Made by a program: the position numbers and the translations under genes. The notes under the pieces were generated by a model that did no database searches, was not told where the DNA came from, and saw only the letters and a list, made by a program, of their open reading frames with translations. A stretch of DNA of 64,000 nt, taken from the NCBI GenBank assembly GCA_031841125.1, contig CM063113.1, positions 55,731,211 through 55,795,210 on the forward strand. Reading direction: 5' to 3'. The DNA comes from Acanthococcus lagerstroemiae. Taxonomy: Eukaryota > Arthropoda > Insecta > Hemiptera > Eriococcidae. Positions 12,277 to 24,400 of this stretch are shown here, piece after piece. The stretch's first letter is position 1. Each line of letters starts with the position of its first letter.

Positions 12277-13854
12277 CATAAAATTCATGTAAGCATAACA
12301 TACAACATGAAGATTCCTTCCCACTCGGACGTCTCCCAAAATACAGTTAATATTAACTCTAGATGAAAATTTCACGCGGAGATTGTTCTTCACTCAGCAT
12401 CAAAAAGATCTCTTACAGTTTTGTGTAACTGACCCCAAAACACCCTAAATCGGGGGTTATAAGTGATCCTTCAATTTTCTATAAGATAAATCAGACCTTA
12501 TAGCAGGAAACAGTGGTGGATACAGGGGGTCTGGATCCCTCTCCCTGAAATATCCAAATCTATCTATAGGAATTTTTTTCTCTCCCTCCATCTACCCCAA
12601 CCTTGAAATGGTGGCCAATTTCTTCCCAAGAAAAATTTCTCTGACTTTTCCTTGACTTTTCCAGATTTTTCCAGTCCATTTTCCAACTTTTTCATAAGAA
12701 AACGAATTGTTAAAAAAAAAAATTAATTCAGTCTAACAGAGACAATTGTACAATTCTTTCACATTATAAAATTTCCCTCAAAATCCCCTGACTTTTTCGA
12801 TCTTCTTTCAAAGTTCCCTGACTTTTCCCTGACTTCTCTCGATGTGCTTACATTCCCTGACTTTTCCCGGTTTTCCAGAAACTGGTCACCCCGCTTGAGA
12901 TACCACAATTTAAAATTTGATTTTTTTCCGATTCAAAATTTACTAGAGTCTATAATTTTCATAAGTAAGATAATGGGGGGGGGGGATTCAAGGTCACAGA
13001 AATCAATTGTTAGATTAGTTTGCCTTAAAATTAAAAATGTTGTACGCGAGGGGGTTCAAAAATTTCATAAAATGCAATTTCATAAATTTGAGGAGTAGGT
13101 AACTCATATTTGGGAATGATTCAGCCCACAATTACAAATTGTACCACCTAGTGAGGTGGATTCAAAATGAAAACGGTGAAAAATAAAATGCATATATGGG
13201 TATTGTTTCCCCGAAAAAAAGGGCGTCAGCACGATGAAGTTGCACGCCCGATAAAGTCCGACAATGAAGTAGTTATGAACGACGAGAAATAAGTTACGAG
13301 ATAAGAAATAAAAAAACACGCCTGAATAATATCATATACAGCTGGTTTCAAAATGGTCGAAGGTGCGAGACCCCACGTCGCCCAACTGCATCAACTTCGC
13401 GGAAATTAGGTCTACCCCATTGGTACAGTGGATGCATGTCATTTCGTAGGTGTAAAGGGTCACTGAACTCATTACAGGAAAGAATGTGCCCTAATTTGCA
13501 CAGTTTAGAATTCGGGGAGGAGGAAGGGACAGAAAAGTGAAGATGATAGCGCAGTGAAGCTCGTTTATAAACTCTGTCACATATGCACACATATTGCACC
13601 TTGCAACAACGACTGGTGTCAAGGTCTGTAATACAAAACTTCCTGCGCTAATATTTATACTGTCGATCAACCGGCGATAGATCTCAAGTGGATCAGTTAT
13701 GGGAGGATTCGTGGACCTAACACCTCACCCCACTTTGCTCAGAATTCCGGTAAAAATTCGTTGGACTGAGAGAAGTAAGCGCGTGAAATTCGTTTTTGTC
13801 TATTCCGGCTGATCGGCAGACTAAGGCAAGGAGGATGTTCTTGCGAGAGACAAG
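12277..13854. other. spacer between inverted arms
   Basis: About 1.58 kb between the two inverted arms. It holds T- and C-rich stretches with repeated CCCTGACTTTTCC words (12630-12880), a G run at 12973-12985 and no recognisable protein. If the arms are transposon termini this would be its interior, but no transposase trace was seen. Confidence 0.5.
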
Positions 13855-14288
13855 GAGGCAAGCATTACGCCTAAGCTAGACTAAAGATAATCCATTCTAT
13901 GGCAAATTTTACGAGGCATCTTTTCGGTTTGAAACAATTTTTCCTACAACTCGCCTTCCGAGATATTCGCCATAATTTGTCAATTCTTCGAAATTTTTCA
14001 ACGTAGTCCAATTTTAGACGGTAATTGTAGGCTAAGGATTAGACTTAAGCTAACATGTGATACATGCGTTTTGTAGCAAATTTTATGGGGAATCTTTTTT
14101 GTCTGGAACTTTTTTTTTCTAGAGCTCAAATTTTTTGAGATATATGCCAATAACTGAAATTGGGGACCTTTAACGTGCTACAGAAAATTTTGCCTAGCAT
14201 TTGGGGGGATTTTTAGGAGGTTATTTATGGCACCTAGTACTATATTTTCCAACAAAGTCCCGCTTGTTATCTCAAAAAAAAATGTCGT
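13855..14288 (-). repeat. right arm of a long inverted repeat
   Basis: Reverse-complement partner of 11838-12276. The inner edge is near AAGCATTACGCC (13860) and the outer edge near GTTATCTCAAAAAAAAATGTC (about 14268-14285). A transcript crossing both arms could fold into a long imperfect hairpin. Confidence 0.75.
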
Positions 14289-14527
14289 TTTCTTCTACAC
14301 TACACACATCAAAGTCGTATTTCATTACACAAAATGACGATAAGAGTTCAGTATATTAGCTCATGCTGACGATTTGACAATGTCATTTCCACAGAAGCCG
14401 CCGCAAAATATCAAACGAAGTCGATCTACTAACCTCAGGGGCAATATAACCAGTCAGATGTAACCAGCGCCGCGGTAGATTCGAGCAAGCAGTATTTGAA
14501 CGCTGGGGTGGTGTCTGTTTCAAATAC

Positions 14528-14716
14528 CTTTAAGCTAATCACAGATACGAACGTTGTACCAAAAGACCAATGCCATCTCGGTTTGGGCGTTGCAACACCG
14601 TCGACCTTCATCCTTTCATACGCAAAATATTCGCAGACACTAATACCAGCGCTCTGTGCCCAAGTTAAAACGCCTAAAATCAAGATCGTAAAGACAAACA
14701 ACAGCTGCTGGAACAT
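14528..14716 (-). CDS. possible first exon of a secreted protein (signal peptide)
   Basis: An ATG at 14714-14716 on the minus strand opens a frame beginning MFQQLLFVFTILILGVL, a textbook signal peptide with a hydrophobic core and a likely cleavage after TWAQS. The following part (AGISVCEYFAYERMKVDG, then ATPKPRWHW) is hydrophilic, as expected of a secreted chain. A splice donor-like GTATTT follows AAAG near 14528; the frame would otherwise continue to a stop at 14435-14437. The C-x-YFAYE pattern loosely recalls N-terminal modules of some insect clip-like serine proteases, but this is only an impression. Downstream exons would lie at lower coordinates and were not identified. It could also be a chance frame. 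Confidence 0.35.
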
Positions 14717-14734
14717 GAATACTTTGTTCGGCAA

Positions 14735-16019
14735 TTAGAAAACACGCATACAAATTAGACTTCGGGCGAGTTGCGGCAACTTTGAATAGCAATTTCAGAG
14801 GGAAATCGCTGCGACAAATGGGGCAGAATCACTCCTCGTTCGACGAGATACAGAGTAGTTCGACGTTGCAGCGCAGTAAGAAAACCACAGAATTGTATTC
14901 CAGAAATCCGAGAAACGTCTTACAGCATCGTTATCACGTAAAAGGCGAAGTTTTCGCGGCGCGAATATGATACTCATCTGGGAAAATTATATCGTGCCAA
15001 ATATTCAAAGGGATAACGTGTAGGTACAGATACGCAGAGTACACGTGGCGAAAACTAGCAAAACTAAGAAAAGTACACAATCTGCGAACTGAAATTTCCT
15101 CGCGTCCAGCAGATTTCTGTTTCAGTTATGTTGGCGCAGTTGGTAGGCCAGAGACAATAATTAAATTTCGCGGCAAATAAACGAGTTCTGATAGGTCACC
15201 TAGAGGCGATATCTGACTGGGCGAGGAATACCTTCGCATTTTACCTCGATAATGCAAAAGAAGACGGTTGTTTCGAAACAGCTGTTCTACAATATGGCAG
15301 GCTAAAGTGTTGGAAGAGAAAATTAATAAAACCGCCATTTATCTGGAGAGACCATTTTGGAGCACACGTATACAAATTGAGCGTACAGAGACTTTCTCTC
15401 ATTTACGTTCATCAATTCTCTCGGTTTTGCACGCTAATGAAAATTGAAACCCATTATTCTCCGAGTTTACTCGAAACGGTTGCCCCGTAAACTGAAATTT
15501 ACGAACACGCCTGTTTCGTAAATAATTATTAAGTTCGTTTCTTTCGCCCGCTATAGAAGTCTAATACTTTTTAGGCACATTGGAAATTATTACTAGCGCA
15601 TAGTTTGCTATTCTAGTTTGTATACCTTTACTTTTTTTTTCCACTTTCTCTTCTTAATATATATTTCCCCCCTTTATTTTGCCTTTTTGCCTTTTACCTT
15701 GCGGCTCGTAAAATACGAACGCGACCGTTAATTTCAAGAATTATACAAAATCGTAAAAGCTGCGCGTACCTAAGAGCATCTCTTAGATTCAAAAACTAAA
15801 ACACGTGGAAAATTTCTGCACAGCGATTAATAAGCCCGCAGAGTTTATGTATCAGTTTTATGGTCGTATTCTAAAAGTCGTGCAGTGCACTGCATTATCA
15901 TAACTGTCAAAGGGCTATATGTAGGCTGGTATTTTACGTATGCATAATGCTTAGCTGTTCACCTGCCTATCTTTCCACGTGGATTCAGCAGACTTTCAAA
16001 TTCAATGCTCGTCTGATCC
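14735..16019. other. non-coding, no supported feature
   Basis: This lies upstream of the candidate secreted exon. I saw no clear TATA box or initiator at a fitting distance, no repeat and no other recognisable gene. Confidence 0.4.
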
Positions 16020-16604
16020 AGATACAGGGCGTTTCATAAATTGGTATAAGACTTTCCTTTTTTTCATTTTTTGTTTGCAGAATAAGATCTTCAAGGGGCG
16101 AAAACAGATTTTCAAGTGACAAGGTCTGATTTCTTTTCGAGCAGAATATGTTCTCTTCTCCAAAAGAGGGTACCACTATCTTTGGAATCATGAATGGAAA
16201 AATACTGAACAAAACATCGAAATATAGGTTCCTTGAACCGCTAATTATCATATCAGATTTTCGATTCGGTCTCGATTTGGGCACAAAAATGTTAATTTTA
16301 GACATGAAATGGACGAAACTAAACGCTTAAAAATTTGAACGAAGTATCGAAGTATGGGTTTTTTGAATCGCTAATTCTGAATATTTCTTCAGATTTCTAA
16401 TCCGGGACTGATCGGGGACCGAAATAGCGACTTCCTAAAAAGGCCAAAATCAAATTGTAGGCATTAAACGTAGTTTCAAAGTCAGGTTTTTTGGTCGCTG
16501 ATTTCGAACATTTCATAAGGGTTCGTGAGGGTTCAGATCCAGCCTCGATTTAGTTCCAAAACGCAAATTTTGGACCCGAAAATAGTCAAAATTAGGTTTG
16601 CTCA
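16020..16604 (+). repeat. head-plus-array repeat (copy at 16 kb)
   Basis: The head starts with ACAGGGCGTTTCATAAATTG at 16023. A body of about 190 bases matches the one at 48.1 kb (GCAGAATAAGATC, ATGTTCTCTTCTCCAAA). It passes into array units with landmarks near 16236, 16366 and 16493 (steps 130 and 127). The array is replaced at about 16605 by a LINE 3' end. Confidence 0.65.
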
Positions 16605-16922
16605 ATTGATTATCACATACACGCCTCACATATACGCATCTTCTCACTAACATTTATCCCCTCAACTGCCCACACTGTGAAGATGAGGACCCTCTCACAG
16701 TAGACCACCTCTCCTCATGCCCCTCCCTCATCTGCCTTCGTAACTCTCACCACGTCCCCCATAGTCGAAATTCGGCCCTCTCCAATTCCCACAAGCACAT
16801 AAACAACACCCTTACCTACCTTTCCGCTGCTGGATACCTCTGTGACATATAGACAACAACTTTTTCTGAGCCCATAGCTCGAAAGTGTAGCTCCGTGGCT
16901 CGATAATAATAAAATAAAACTT
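16605..16922 (+). mobile_element. 5'-truncated LINE 3' end with intact C-terminal frame
   Basis: From 16622 an uninterrupted frame of 76 codons runs to TAG 16850-16852. It has no start codon because the element is 5'-truncated. It contains the CPHC-x8-H-x4-C zinc-knuckle-like motif (CPHCEDEDPLTVDHLSSC) that closes the ORF2 product of many non-LTR retrotransposons. A short 3' region follows and ends in an AATAATAAAATAAAA tail near 16918. The open frame and clean tail suggest a fairly recent insertion, placed at the end of a tandem array. The clade cannot be told from this short piece. Confidence 0.75.
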
Positions 16923-18299
16923 CCCCCTTTCGGGGGGATGGGGAGAGAGAAAGGAGTTGCTGACTTAGAATACTGCACCAGATTTTCAACGCGGTTCAAA
17001 TTAGGATCACCAATGCAACATTATCCCCATCAAGCGGGCGAAATTGATGAAATACGAGTATTGCATAGCGTCGGAAATTTGGGCAGAACCCAAATTTCAA
17101 CTTGAAAGGATGGTGGAATTAATTTGATTTATAAAATCAAAAGAACTATCGTGATAGGTTTTTTATGACAGTAAAGTTTGAGTTATTCCATTACAATGAA
17201 GTCACTATTTCCAATTTTCAGAACAAAAGTAACAATAACACTACACAACAGCACAGAAAACAATGGGATGAGGTTATATGATTTTAGCTGTATTTTGAAT
17301 GCTGAATACGACGGCGTTGACCATTTTTCTCGGGAACTTCTGATTTTCCATATTCAAAATTAAAATTTTTATTAAAATTTTCACTTCTTATTGATCCTTT
17401 GTGTCGTCCAGGAATAGCTACACTGATACCGATTACTATACTGAACACGTATTGATCGATCAGTAGTATCATCTTGATGATACATACTAAAATTTGCATT
17501 TACGATAGATAGGAGATAGGGGGAAAATGAACTATAATCAAAAAATTAACATCGGGATTAAATTCCTTATTGTTGAAATTACGTATAAAGTCATATATTT
17601 TCACATTGTTTTTTGTTATTTTTTTTCTTTTCAAATTTCAAATTATTGTGTAGCATAGTATTCCAGATTTTTTACCAACTTCAAATGAAAATTATTTCAC
17701 CGACGTGGCTAGGAAGCTTCTGAAGGAAAGAATTACAAATCTGTAGGATAAAATTGAAGTTTTTGCCTATGTATAGCACAACGTGTCAGAAGAATGATTT
17801 ACAATAAGTAAAGTTTACCTGACCTTGAACAATTATTCAAGTATTCTTCCTTACACAAACCTAGCACAGGTATGTGTGAGCAATCAACAAATCTCATAAA
17901 TTCGATAAGACTTCTGGAATTTCATTTATCTTAAGTACAGATAATTTTGTTTCATCTTAGTGGCTTCGCAATCGGCTGTACGGCTGAAGAAAGAGGCTCT
18001 TTGATTGTTTCATATAATGAATTTGTGACGCCACTAGCACCTAACATTCTCACAATTCAATGCCAGAATGACTTACGTACTTTAAAATGAAAATATTATT
18101 AAAGTTATAATTTTGACTATGAACTTTCGTCATTTGCCTTTGCTGAGGATTCCATTTGACTCACACATGTGGCAGAGGATTTTTTCAGTGTCTTTCGATT
18201 TCCCTTGACACTAACCTTTAAACGATATTTGTGAAAATGCTGCTCACGAAATACATAGTAAAATAATTTTTTGTGAATAATTACGACTTTGGGTCCCCA
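16923..18299. other. non-coding, no supported feature
   Basis: AT-rich. No domain or repeat was recognised. The open frames near 17178-17499 overlap on opposite strands and look random. Confidence 0.45.
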
Positions 18300-19495
18300 A
18301 TGAGGCCATGTGCTGAATGTAATGAGCTACTTGAATTCTGGTACTCGAAAACCATACTTCGATACTTTCCTGAATCAGCTCAATTTCGTTCATTAATTAA
18401 ATGTAATTGTTCATTTTAGAGCCTACATCAGAGCCATGTGGAAAATTCAACGCAATATTCGGAATCACCCCTCCCCCTCCCCCTCCCCCTCACCAAAGAA
18501 AAGTCTCGTTCGATATTTTGTTCATTTTTTCAAGCCGAGATATTTCGTTCATTTTCGGAGTAAAATATCAGAGTTGGTTCTCAAATCGGTGATCAATAAA
18601 AAATTTGATTACATTAGGTATTTAAAAAAAAAAAAAAAAAAGGTGGCCAAACCCCCGATTATGATATTTTAAGAGAAGTTTATTTCAGCTATTTGAAAAG
18701 AGTAATTGATTGTAACATTGCAGCTCGTGATGGGTCTAAATGGAAATCGAAATAAAGCGTCTCGTAAAACACGCATTTCGATACATGGCTCCATTGTTGG
18801 AAGCCAAATCGGAGTCCAATCAAAATTTTGATGCGATATTCAGAATCGGCGACCTTCAAAAGAAACCATGTTCAATTTTTCAATCAATGTCAATTTTCCC
18901 GTTTTGAAGGAGAAAATGTTGAATTTGCAATTCAAATCAGAGCCTGATCAGAATTTACATATTGTATACTATTCAAGTCCACCATTCTGTTTAATAATAA
19001 AAATAATAATAATGTTCAGCGACCCAAAAAAACCCTCCTTCGTTACTTTGTTCTACTCCTCAACAAAATTTATTGACTCTTCTTGGGCTCAAAATTTAGA
19101 TATTTGGGCCCCAATTGAGGCTTGATCAAGAACTTGATCCAATATTCGGAATCAACTACCCAAAACACCCTTATTTCGATACTTTGTTCAGTTTTTCAAA
19201 GCTATTTAATTTTTTTCATTTTGGGTCGAAATTTGGATTCCTGAGCTCAGTCTAGGACGAGATACTACATCTGATGCGGTATATGAAATCAACGATTCAA
19301 GGGAGTTCCTATTTCGATACTTTGTTCGGTACATTTCCATACGAGATTCCCAAAGTTGGTGGTAGTTTGAGCCTGCTTCTTTGTGGAAGATAAAAATTTT
19401 ACCCGTAAAGAATTTAGACAATGTTGCTTGAAGATCCATTTTCGTAAAAAATAAGAACGAAACGAGGACCAATTCGTGAAACGTTCACTGGGAAC
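18300..19495 (-). repeat. head-plus-array repeat, minus strand (19.5 kb)
   Basis: Read on the minus strand, a head (CCAGTGAACGTTTCACGAAT) starts near 19491. Array units follow with GTTGATTTCATATACC, GTTGATTCCGAATATTGG, GATTCTGAATATCGCATC and GTGATTCCGAATATTGCG landmarks near 19290, 19150, 18845 and 18465. Words like GAACAAAGTATCGAAAT recur between them. It has the same general structure as the copies at 16 kb and 44.6 kb. A-rich and CCCCCT tracts interrupt it near 18470-18490 and 18630. Confidence 0.6.
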
Positions 19496-21189
19496 ATTTT
19501 CGTCAGGGTGTGAAATATTTTTACCGCTTTCTTTTCTTTCTGAAGACTTTCTGAAGAAAACTCGAGAGATGAGAGGCTGAATATAGACTACTATACCGTC
19601 CCCCGCCCCTGTGCATATGAAATACGTACATTTCGTTCTTACACAAAACTTATTTCAGTATTTTGTATTACTTATAACACTATACCTGAAATTCTGTCGA
19701 ACGTTTTTGTGTTCTCGATGTCGTTTTCTTTCACTGAATTCCCAGGGGCCTTTCAAATAAACGGGTTTTTCAACATCAACAGTCAATAAAAAAAGAATAC
19801 AAAATATACTAATTTCCTTGTACTTGAATGCGCTTACAGTACACGTGTGAATTCTCGAATAGGCCAACTCAGACTCCGGTTGGAAATTGATCAGAAATAC
19901 GAAGTCTTCGCCTATATGTACGAGGTCTTGAGAAACCTTTCCGTTTTTTCACTCAATACATCTTTACTTCTACGTCATTCGCATTTATCTCGTAAATTGA
20001 AGTTAAGTCACTCGTTTTGTAATTTCGTTGCGTGTTCGAAATCGAAAAGTCTTTTATACATCGGTTCTCGAAATATACGGCAATTTCAAGTTGAAATTAG
20101 CAATACCTTTTATCGCTGCTCTTTTTTTTTTCGAATATCAATCTCGAAAAGTGTATTTTAGCGAAATGGAAAAACTTTTTCTGTGTACCATTAAAAATCG
20201 AGAACTTTAGCGCCGCTCCGCCGCTGTTGTTGAACGCACTGCTGGAGTTAGATGTATTTGAAAACAAATCGAAATTCTATCAATTAACTTGAGCCTTTTC
20301 GCAGTTGACTTTATTCTGAGCACTGTATACGTGTTTCGTGCTGACTCGTAATGGCCGTAGCGCTCTGTCATCGTGATTTTAGGTCAAGTTCATTCAAATG
20401 AAACTGAACACAGATTGATTCGCTGTTGAGGATGGCATAAATTGCGTTGGAATATAAGTGAAAGATTTCACTAATAACGTAAAATCAAAAATCCCCTCCC
20501 AAAAATAAATAAATAAACAAATTCTCGAGCTAGCCACCATTCCTGAGAAAAAATTAATTCCGCCGGTGCTGGGTGATTCTTTCTTTTAATTTATCATCGA
20601 AGTCAAGTTTCCCTTTCCTCAGAGGAAAAACCCTAAAGGTGTCCCAGTGGGCAACAATTGACAGAAAATAATACTGCGAAAGAGAAAAATCGAGTATGTG
20701 CGCTTCAAAAAATTTTCCTCATTTTTCTTTTAGAATATTATCGGCGACCATTGCGTAACTCCAATGTTTGTAAGCATTTCCTTCATCGCCATTTAACGGA
20801 GAACTGTGGTGCACATCAACAAACAAAACTCAAATTTAAAGAAAAATCAAGATTTTTGTGTTATTTGAAAATTAGAAAAATGAGTAACCCTATTTAAACG
20901 GAGAAAATTGCGTAACTTCACACAAAACTGGCAACGTACACAACCTTAAGAGACCAGTGATACGTTTGAAATTCTACTCGCCATCACACATGTCGAAATA
21001 TTCGCTATTAAAATTTTTAAATGGACTTGACCTATTCTACATTTTTTTGGGCTTGACCTGTTTTGCCACGTTCTTAGCTTCTCAAATACTTTTATTGCAT
21101 AACCAGTTTGGCACTGAAGGATAAAAATACTGTTTTAAAAACATAACCTGTTCTAAATTATGAATTCAAAATGATCATGATACAAATAC
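19496..21189. other. non-coding, no supported feature
   Basis: No recognisable gene or repeat. The frames at 19847-20210 have no motif. Confidence 0.45.
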
Positions 21190-22560
21190 GGTGGTCCAAA
21201 ACTGGGCAACTTTTATGTTTTGCTCCCACTGGCTAAACTTGTTCCTTTCGATCTAACCACTCACCAACGAACTTTTTTTTTTAAGTAGTCCTACAAAGAG
21301 AGGAGTCAGGATTCCCTATAAGGATATCTGTAATTTTGCTTCTGTTTCCAAAACATCTCTTTTAAATAGAAAAATTTGGTTTGATCAGTTAAAAAAACCG
21401 TTCTTATTAGTGTAAGGATGGAGTAACTATTGAGCATTTTGAGTAACATTTTATTCAAAGGAGAATAGTCTCTGTTAAAATTGGGGTGAAAAGTACACTT
21501 TTTGAAATTCGAACATTACAGACTACAGCGAATGAAAGCATGAAAAACATGGTTAACTTGGATTTCAGAAACACTGAATTCATTTATGAAATTTTTCTGG
21601 TCGAAACTCTCATTTTAAAGGCTTACTGAAAGACAGAATATAAAAATCACAGATTAAATACATACCATCAAAATATCGAAAATTAAGTTTTTGGATTTGT
21701 TAAATTCTTTATTGAAGTTATTTGAACTGGAACCTCTAGTGGTAAGGGTTTAGGAAAGACAGGGACGAAAGAAGTTCAAATTATTCAACATTTATTAATA
21801 ATAGAACTTTTGTAGTCACTGACTTCATTCTTAAAGATATTTCTCATGTTCCAGTCCCCACGGACCATCATTGGTGGGGGTTCGGGAAAAAAAAACAACT
21901 TCAAATATCAATTTAGCGACTACAGAAACTCTATTATCTATCTATACTTGAAGCTATATATTGAGTAATATCAAATCGTTTAGGCCCTTGCCCCTTGCTC
22001 ACCACTGTTGATAGAGGTTTCTGTTGAAATAACTTCAAAAAAAAAAAAGAATTCAGCGACTCCAAAACTCATTTTTGATCTACTTAACGGCATTATCTGT
22101 GATTTTTAGGTTCTACTCTTCAGTGGAGCCTTCAAAACGGAGGTTTCGATCACAATACACCATAAATAGGTTTAGCGTTTCTGAAATCCGAGTGAACAAT
22201 AATTGTTTTCACGCTTTCATTCGGTTTCTGTGGTTTGCATTAATCGAAAATCAAAAAAGTATACTTTTTATCTCAATTTCAACAGAGACCATGAACCTTT
22301 GAATAGACTTTTACTAAAGAATTTTGGTAGAACTTCATTCTTACACAAAGTGATTATTTTATAATCGAACCAACATTTTCGACCGAACTTGATATATTAG
22401 GAGCTTTATGGGAGATCCTATGTTAAATCTGACCATCCCTCGGCCGGACCCCTCAAAATTGTACGATTTCAAAACAATATCGATTGGTTGATTTTTGGAT
22501 CAAAGAGAGTTCAGCCACTGGGAGCAAAATATTTCAAACATTTTCAAATTTTAGACCACC
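21190..22560. mobile_element. non-autonomous inverted-repeat DNA transposon, copy 2 (1371 bp)
   Basis: The left end GGTGGTCCAAAA, then TTTTGCTCCCACTGGCTAAACT, matches the reverse complement of the right end (GGTGGTCTAAAA, then TTTTGCTCCCAGTGGCTGAACT) over about 55-60 bases. It shares interior blocks with the shorter copy at 6902-7622. It contains no visible transposase frame. The target-site duplication is unclear (TAC before, TTA after). Confidence 0.65.
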
Positions 22561-22724
22561 TTAGTAAACAGTTTCAACAAAACATAAGAATTTCAACTTC
22601 ATTTTTTAAACTTAATTTTTGATTTTACATTTGCACCAGTCGATGTATCTTGGCGAGTTTTTTCGACTCGGCCTGTAAAAAAATATACATATAATATATT
22701 GAATTAGTTTATGTAAAAATGTTA

Positions 22725-24400
22725 GATAGTTCTTCTTCTTGTGCCTAACTCAGTTCTGAGAATGGTTGATCTACAACTATCGTATCTACTCGTAGTTCAG
22801 TTTAGTAATCCATTTCTTGCTCTCTATGAGTTCTCCTAAGTGAGTAATATTTGTCCATTCTTTGATGTGCATAATCCATTCTATTTATCTTCGTCCTCTG
22901 TTCCGTTTTCCTTCCATTTTTTTCCAATGTCAGCTGAGGAGGGTAGTACTTCTCGCCTTTGATGATATGGGCTAACAACCTGATCTTTCTACTCTTAATA
23001 ATTTTACATAGGATTTTTGTTTTTCCAGCTTCCTTCAGTACATCTTCATTTTTCTTTTTAGCAGTTCATGGTATTTTAAGCAGCCCTCTATGGATGCTTA
23101 TTTTCCGGACAACATATCTTAATTATTTTTTTCGTGAAAGTAGCGCCATGTAATAGAATTGAGTAAATCTGACATCGGACTATATCCCGCCTTATCTTCA
23201 CACTCAGCGTATTGTCACAAATTTGATTCTTCATATTTTTGAAGGCTGTCTTTGCTAATCTACCTCTTCGTTTGGCTTCATAATTGGGGTCCAAATTTTC
23301 TGTTAAAAAGCATCCCAGATATTTGAATCTGCCAACTCTTTCTATCGTTCAATCAATAATTTTTAATATTCCTTTAGTATCTCCGTTTTTGCTAATTAAC
23401 TTCAATTTTATTTTCTTAGTATGTATTGATTTTTGGTTTGGGCGTTCCATTTCCTGAATTAACTTTTTCTAGAATCATCAGCAAGTCTTTTAAGGAGTAA
23501 GTTAGTACAGCTGTGTCATCTGAAGAACGTGTGTTTTATCTATCACTCCATCAATTCCTCTCTTTACATCTTTTAAGGCTGTTTCGAAAATTTCATCTGC
23601 ACATACATTAAAGAGAAATGGTGATAAGATTCAGCTTTATCTTACACCTCTCTTACTTTTGAAATCAACTGCGAAGTCATCAGTACGTAATTCTGCAGGT
23701 TGTGAAATTCTTGACTCTTTCACGACCCTTCCATCACTTTTTTTATGGGCTCATAATACTCATCTAAGAAGTTATGAACTTTAGAAACAAAAACTAAATT
23801 TGATGTTTCAGTGACACTTGTTCAATTTTCCTCCTTTGCTAATATTTTGGGGTCCACAATCAAGAGGGCAGATGATTTTTTTAATTTTTCCAGAAGAATT
23901 TGGAGAGAATTTATGATTTTTGAGAAAAAGCAAATTAAGTATACGCGTACAATCGAATTCATGATTTTTTTCATGAGCTCACAATACTCATGTTAGGAGT
24001 TCCGACCTGCAAAAACGAAAACTAATTTTGATGTTTCAAAGATATTTGTTCAATTTTCTCCTTTGCTAATAATTTTGGAATACACATTTAAAAAGATGAT
24101 TTCCTTAACTTTTACTTTTTCCAGAAGAATTTGGAGAGAATTTATGATTTCTAAGAAAGAACAAATTAAATATACAGTTGAATTCGTAACTTTTTCATGA
24201 CTTTCGTGACTGGGAGACATTTTGTCCCAATATACGTTGTTCATTATTCGCAGGTCTCCACAATTTATATTTTTTTCTAATAAAATGTCGATTCATTTTT
24301 CATGCTTGATTTTATCAAATGCTTTCTCACAGTCTATAAAAAAACATACATAAGCTTTTGCATTCATATCACGGAACTTCTGCAACAACTTATTGTTGGT
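22725..24400 (-). mobile_element. LINE reverse transcriptase fragment, decayed, minus strand
   Basis: Reading the minus strand from 24400 down, broken frames carry reverse-transcriptase hallmarks. These are LLQKFRDMNAKAYVCFFIDC and EKAFDKIKHE (motif A, near 24310-24390), then LSPFLFNVCADEIFETAL near 23600-23640, then SSDDTAVLTYS (motif C, near 23505-23530, both catalytic aspartates kept). The C-terminal part DPNYEAKRRGRLAKTAFKNM follows near 23240-23290, with 3' sequence to about 22730. Many stops and shifts make it inactive. Between motif A and the later motifs, a 226-bp segment is duplicated in tandem (23742-24205). The clade is uncertain, but it resembles RTE-like elements. Confidence 0.8.
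23742..24205 (+). repeat. two-copy tandem duplication (~226 bp) inside a LINE
   Basis: Units start near 23742 and 23968. Each contains CTCATAATACTCAT or CTCACAATACTCAT, TTTGATGTTTCA, and a shared CCAGAAGAATTTGGAGAGAA stretch. It interrupts the reverse transcriptase region. Confidence 0.7.
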
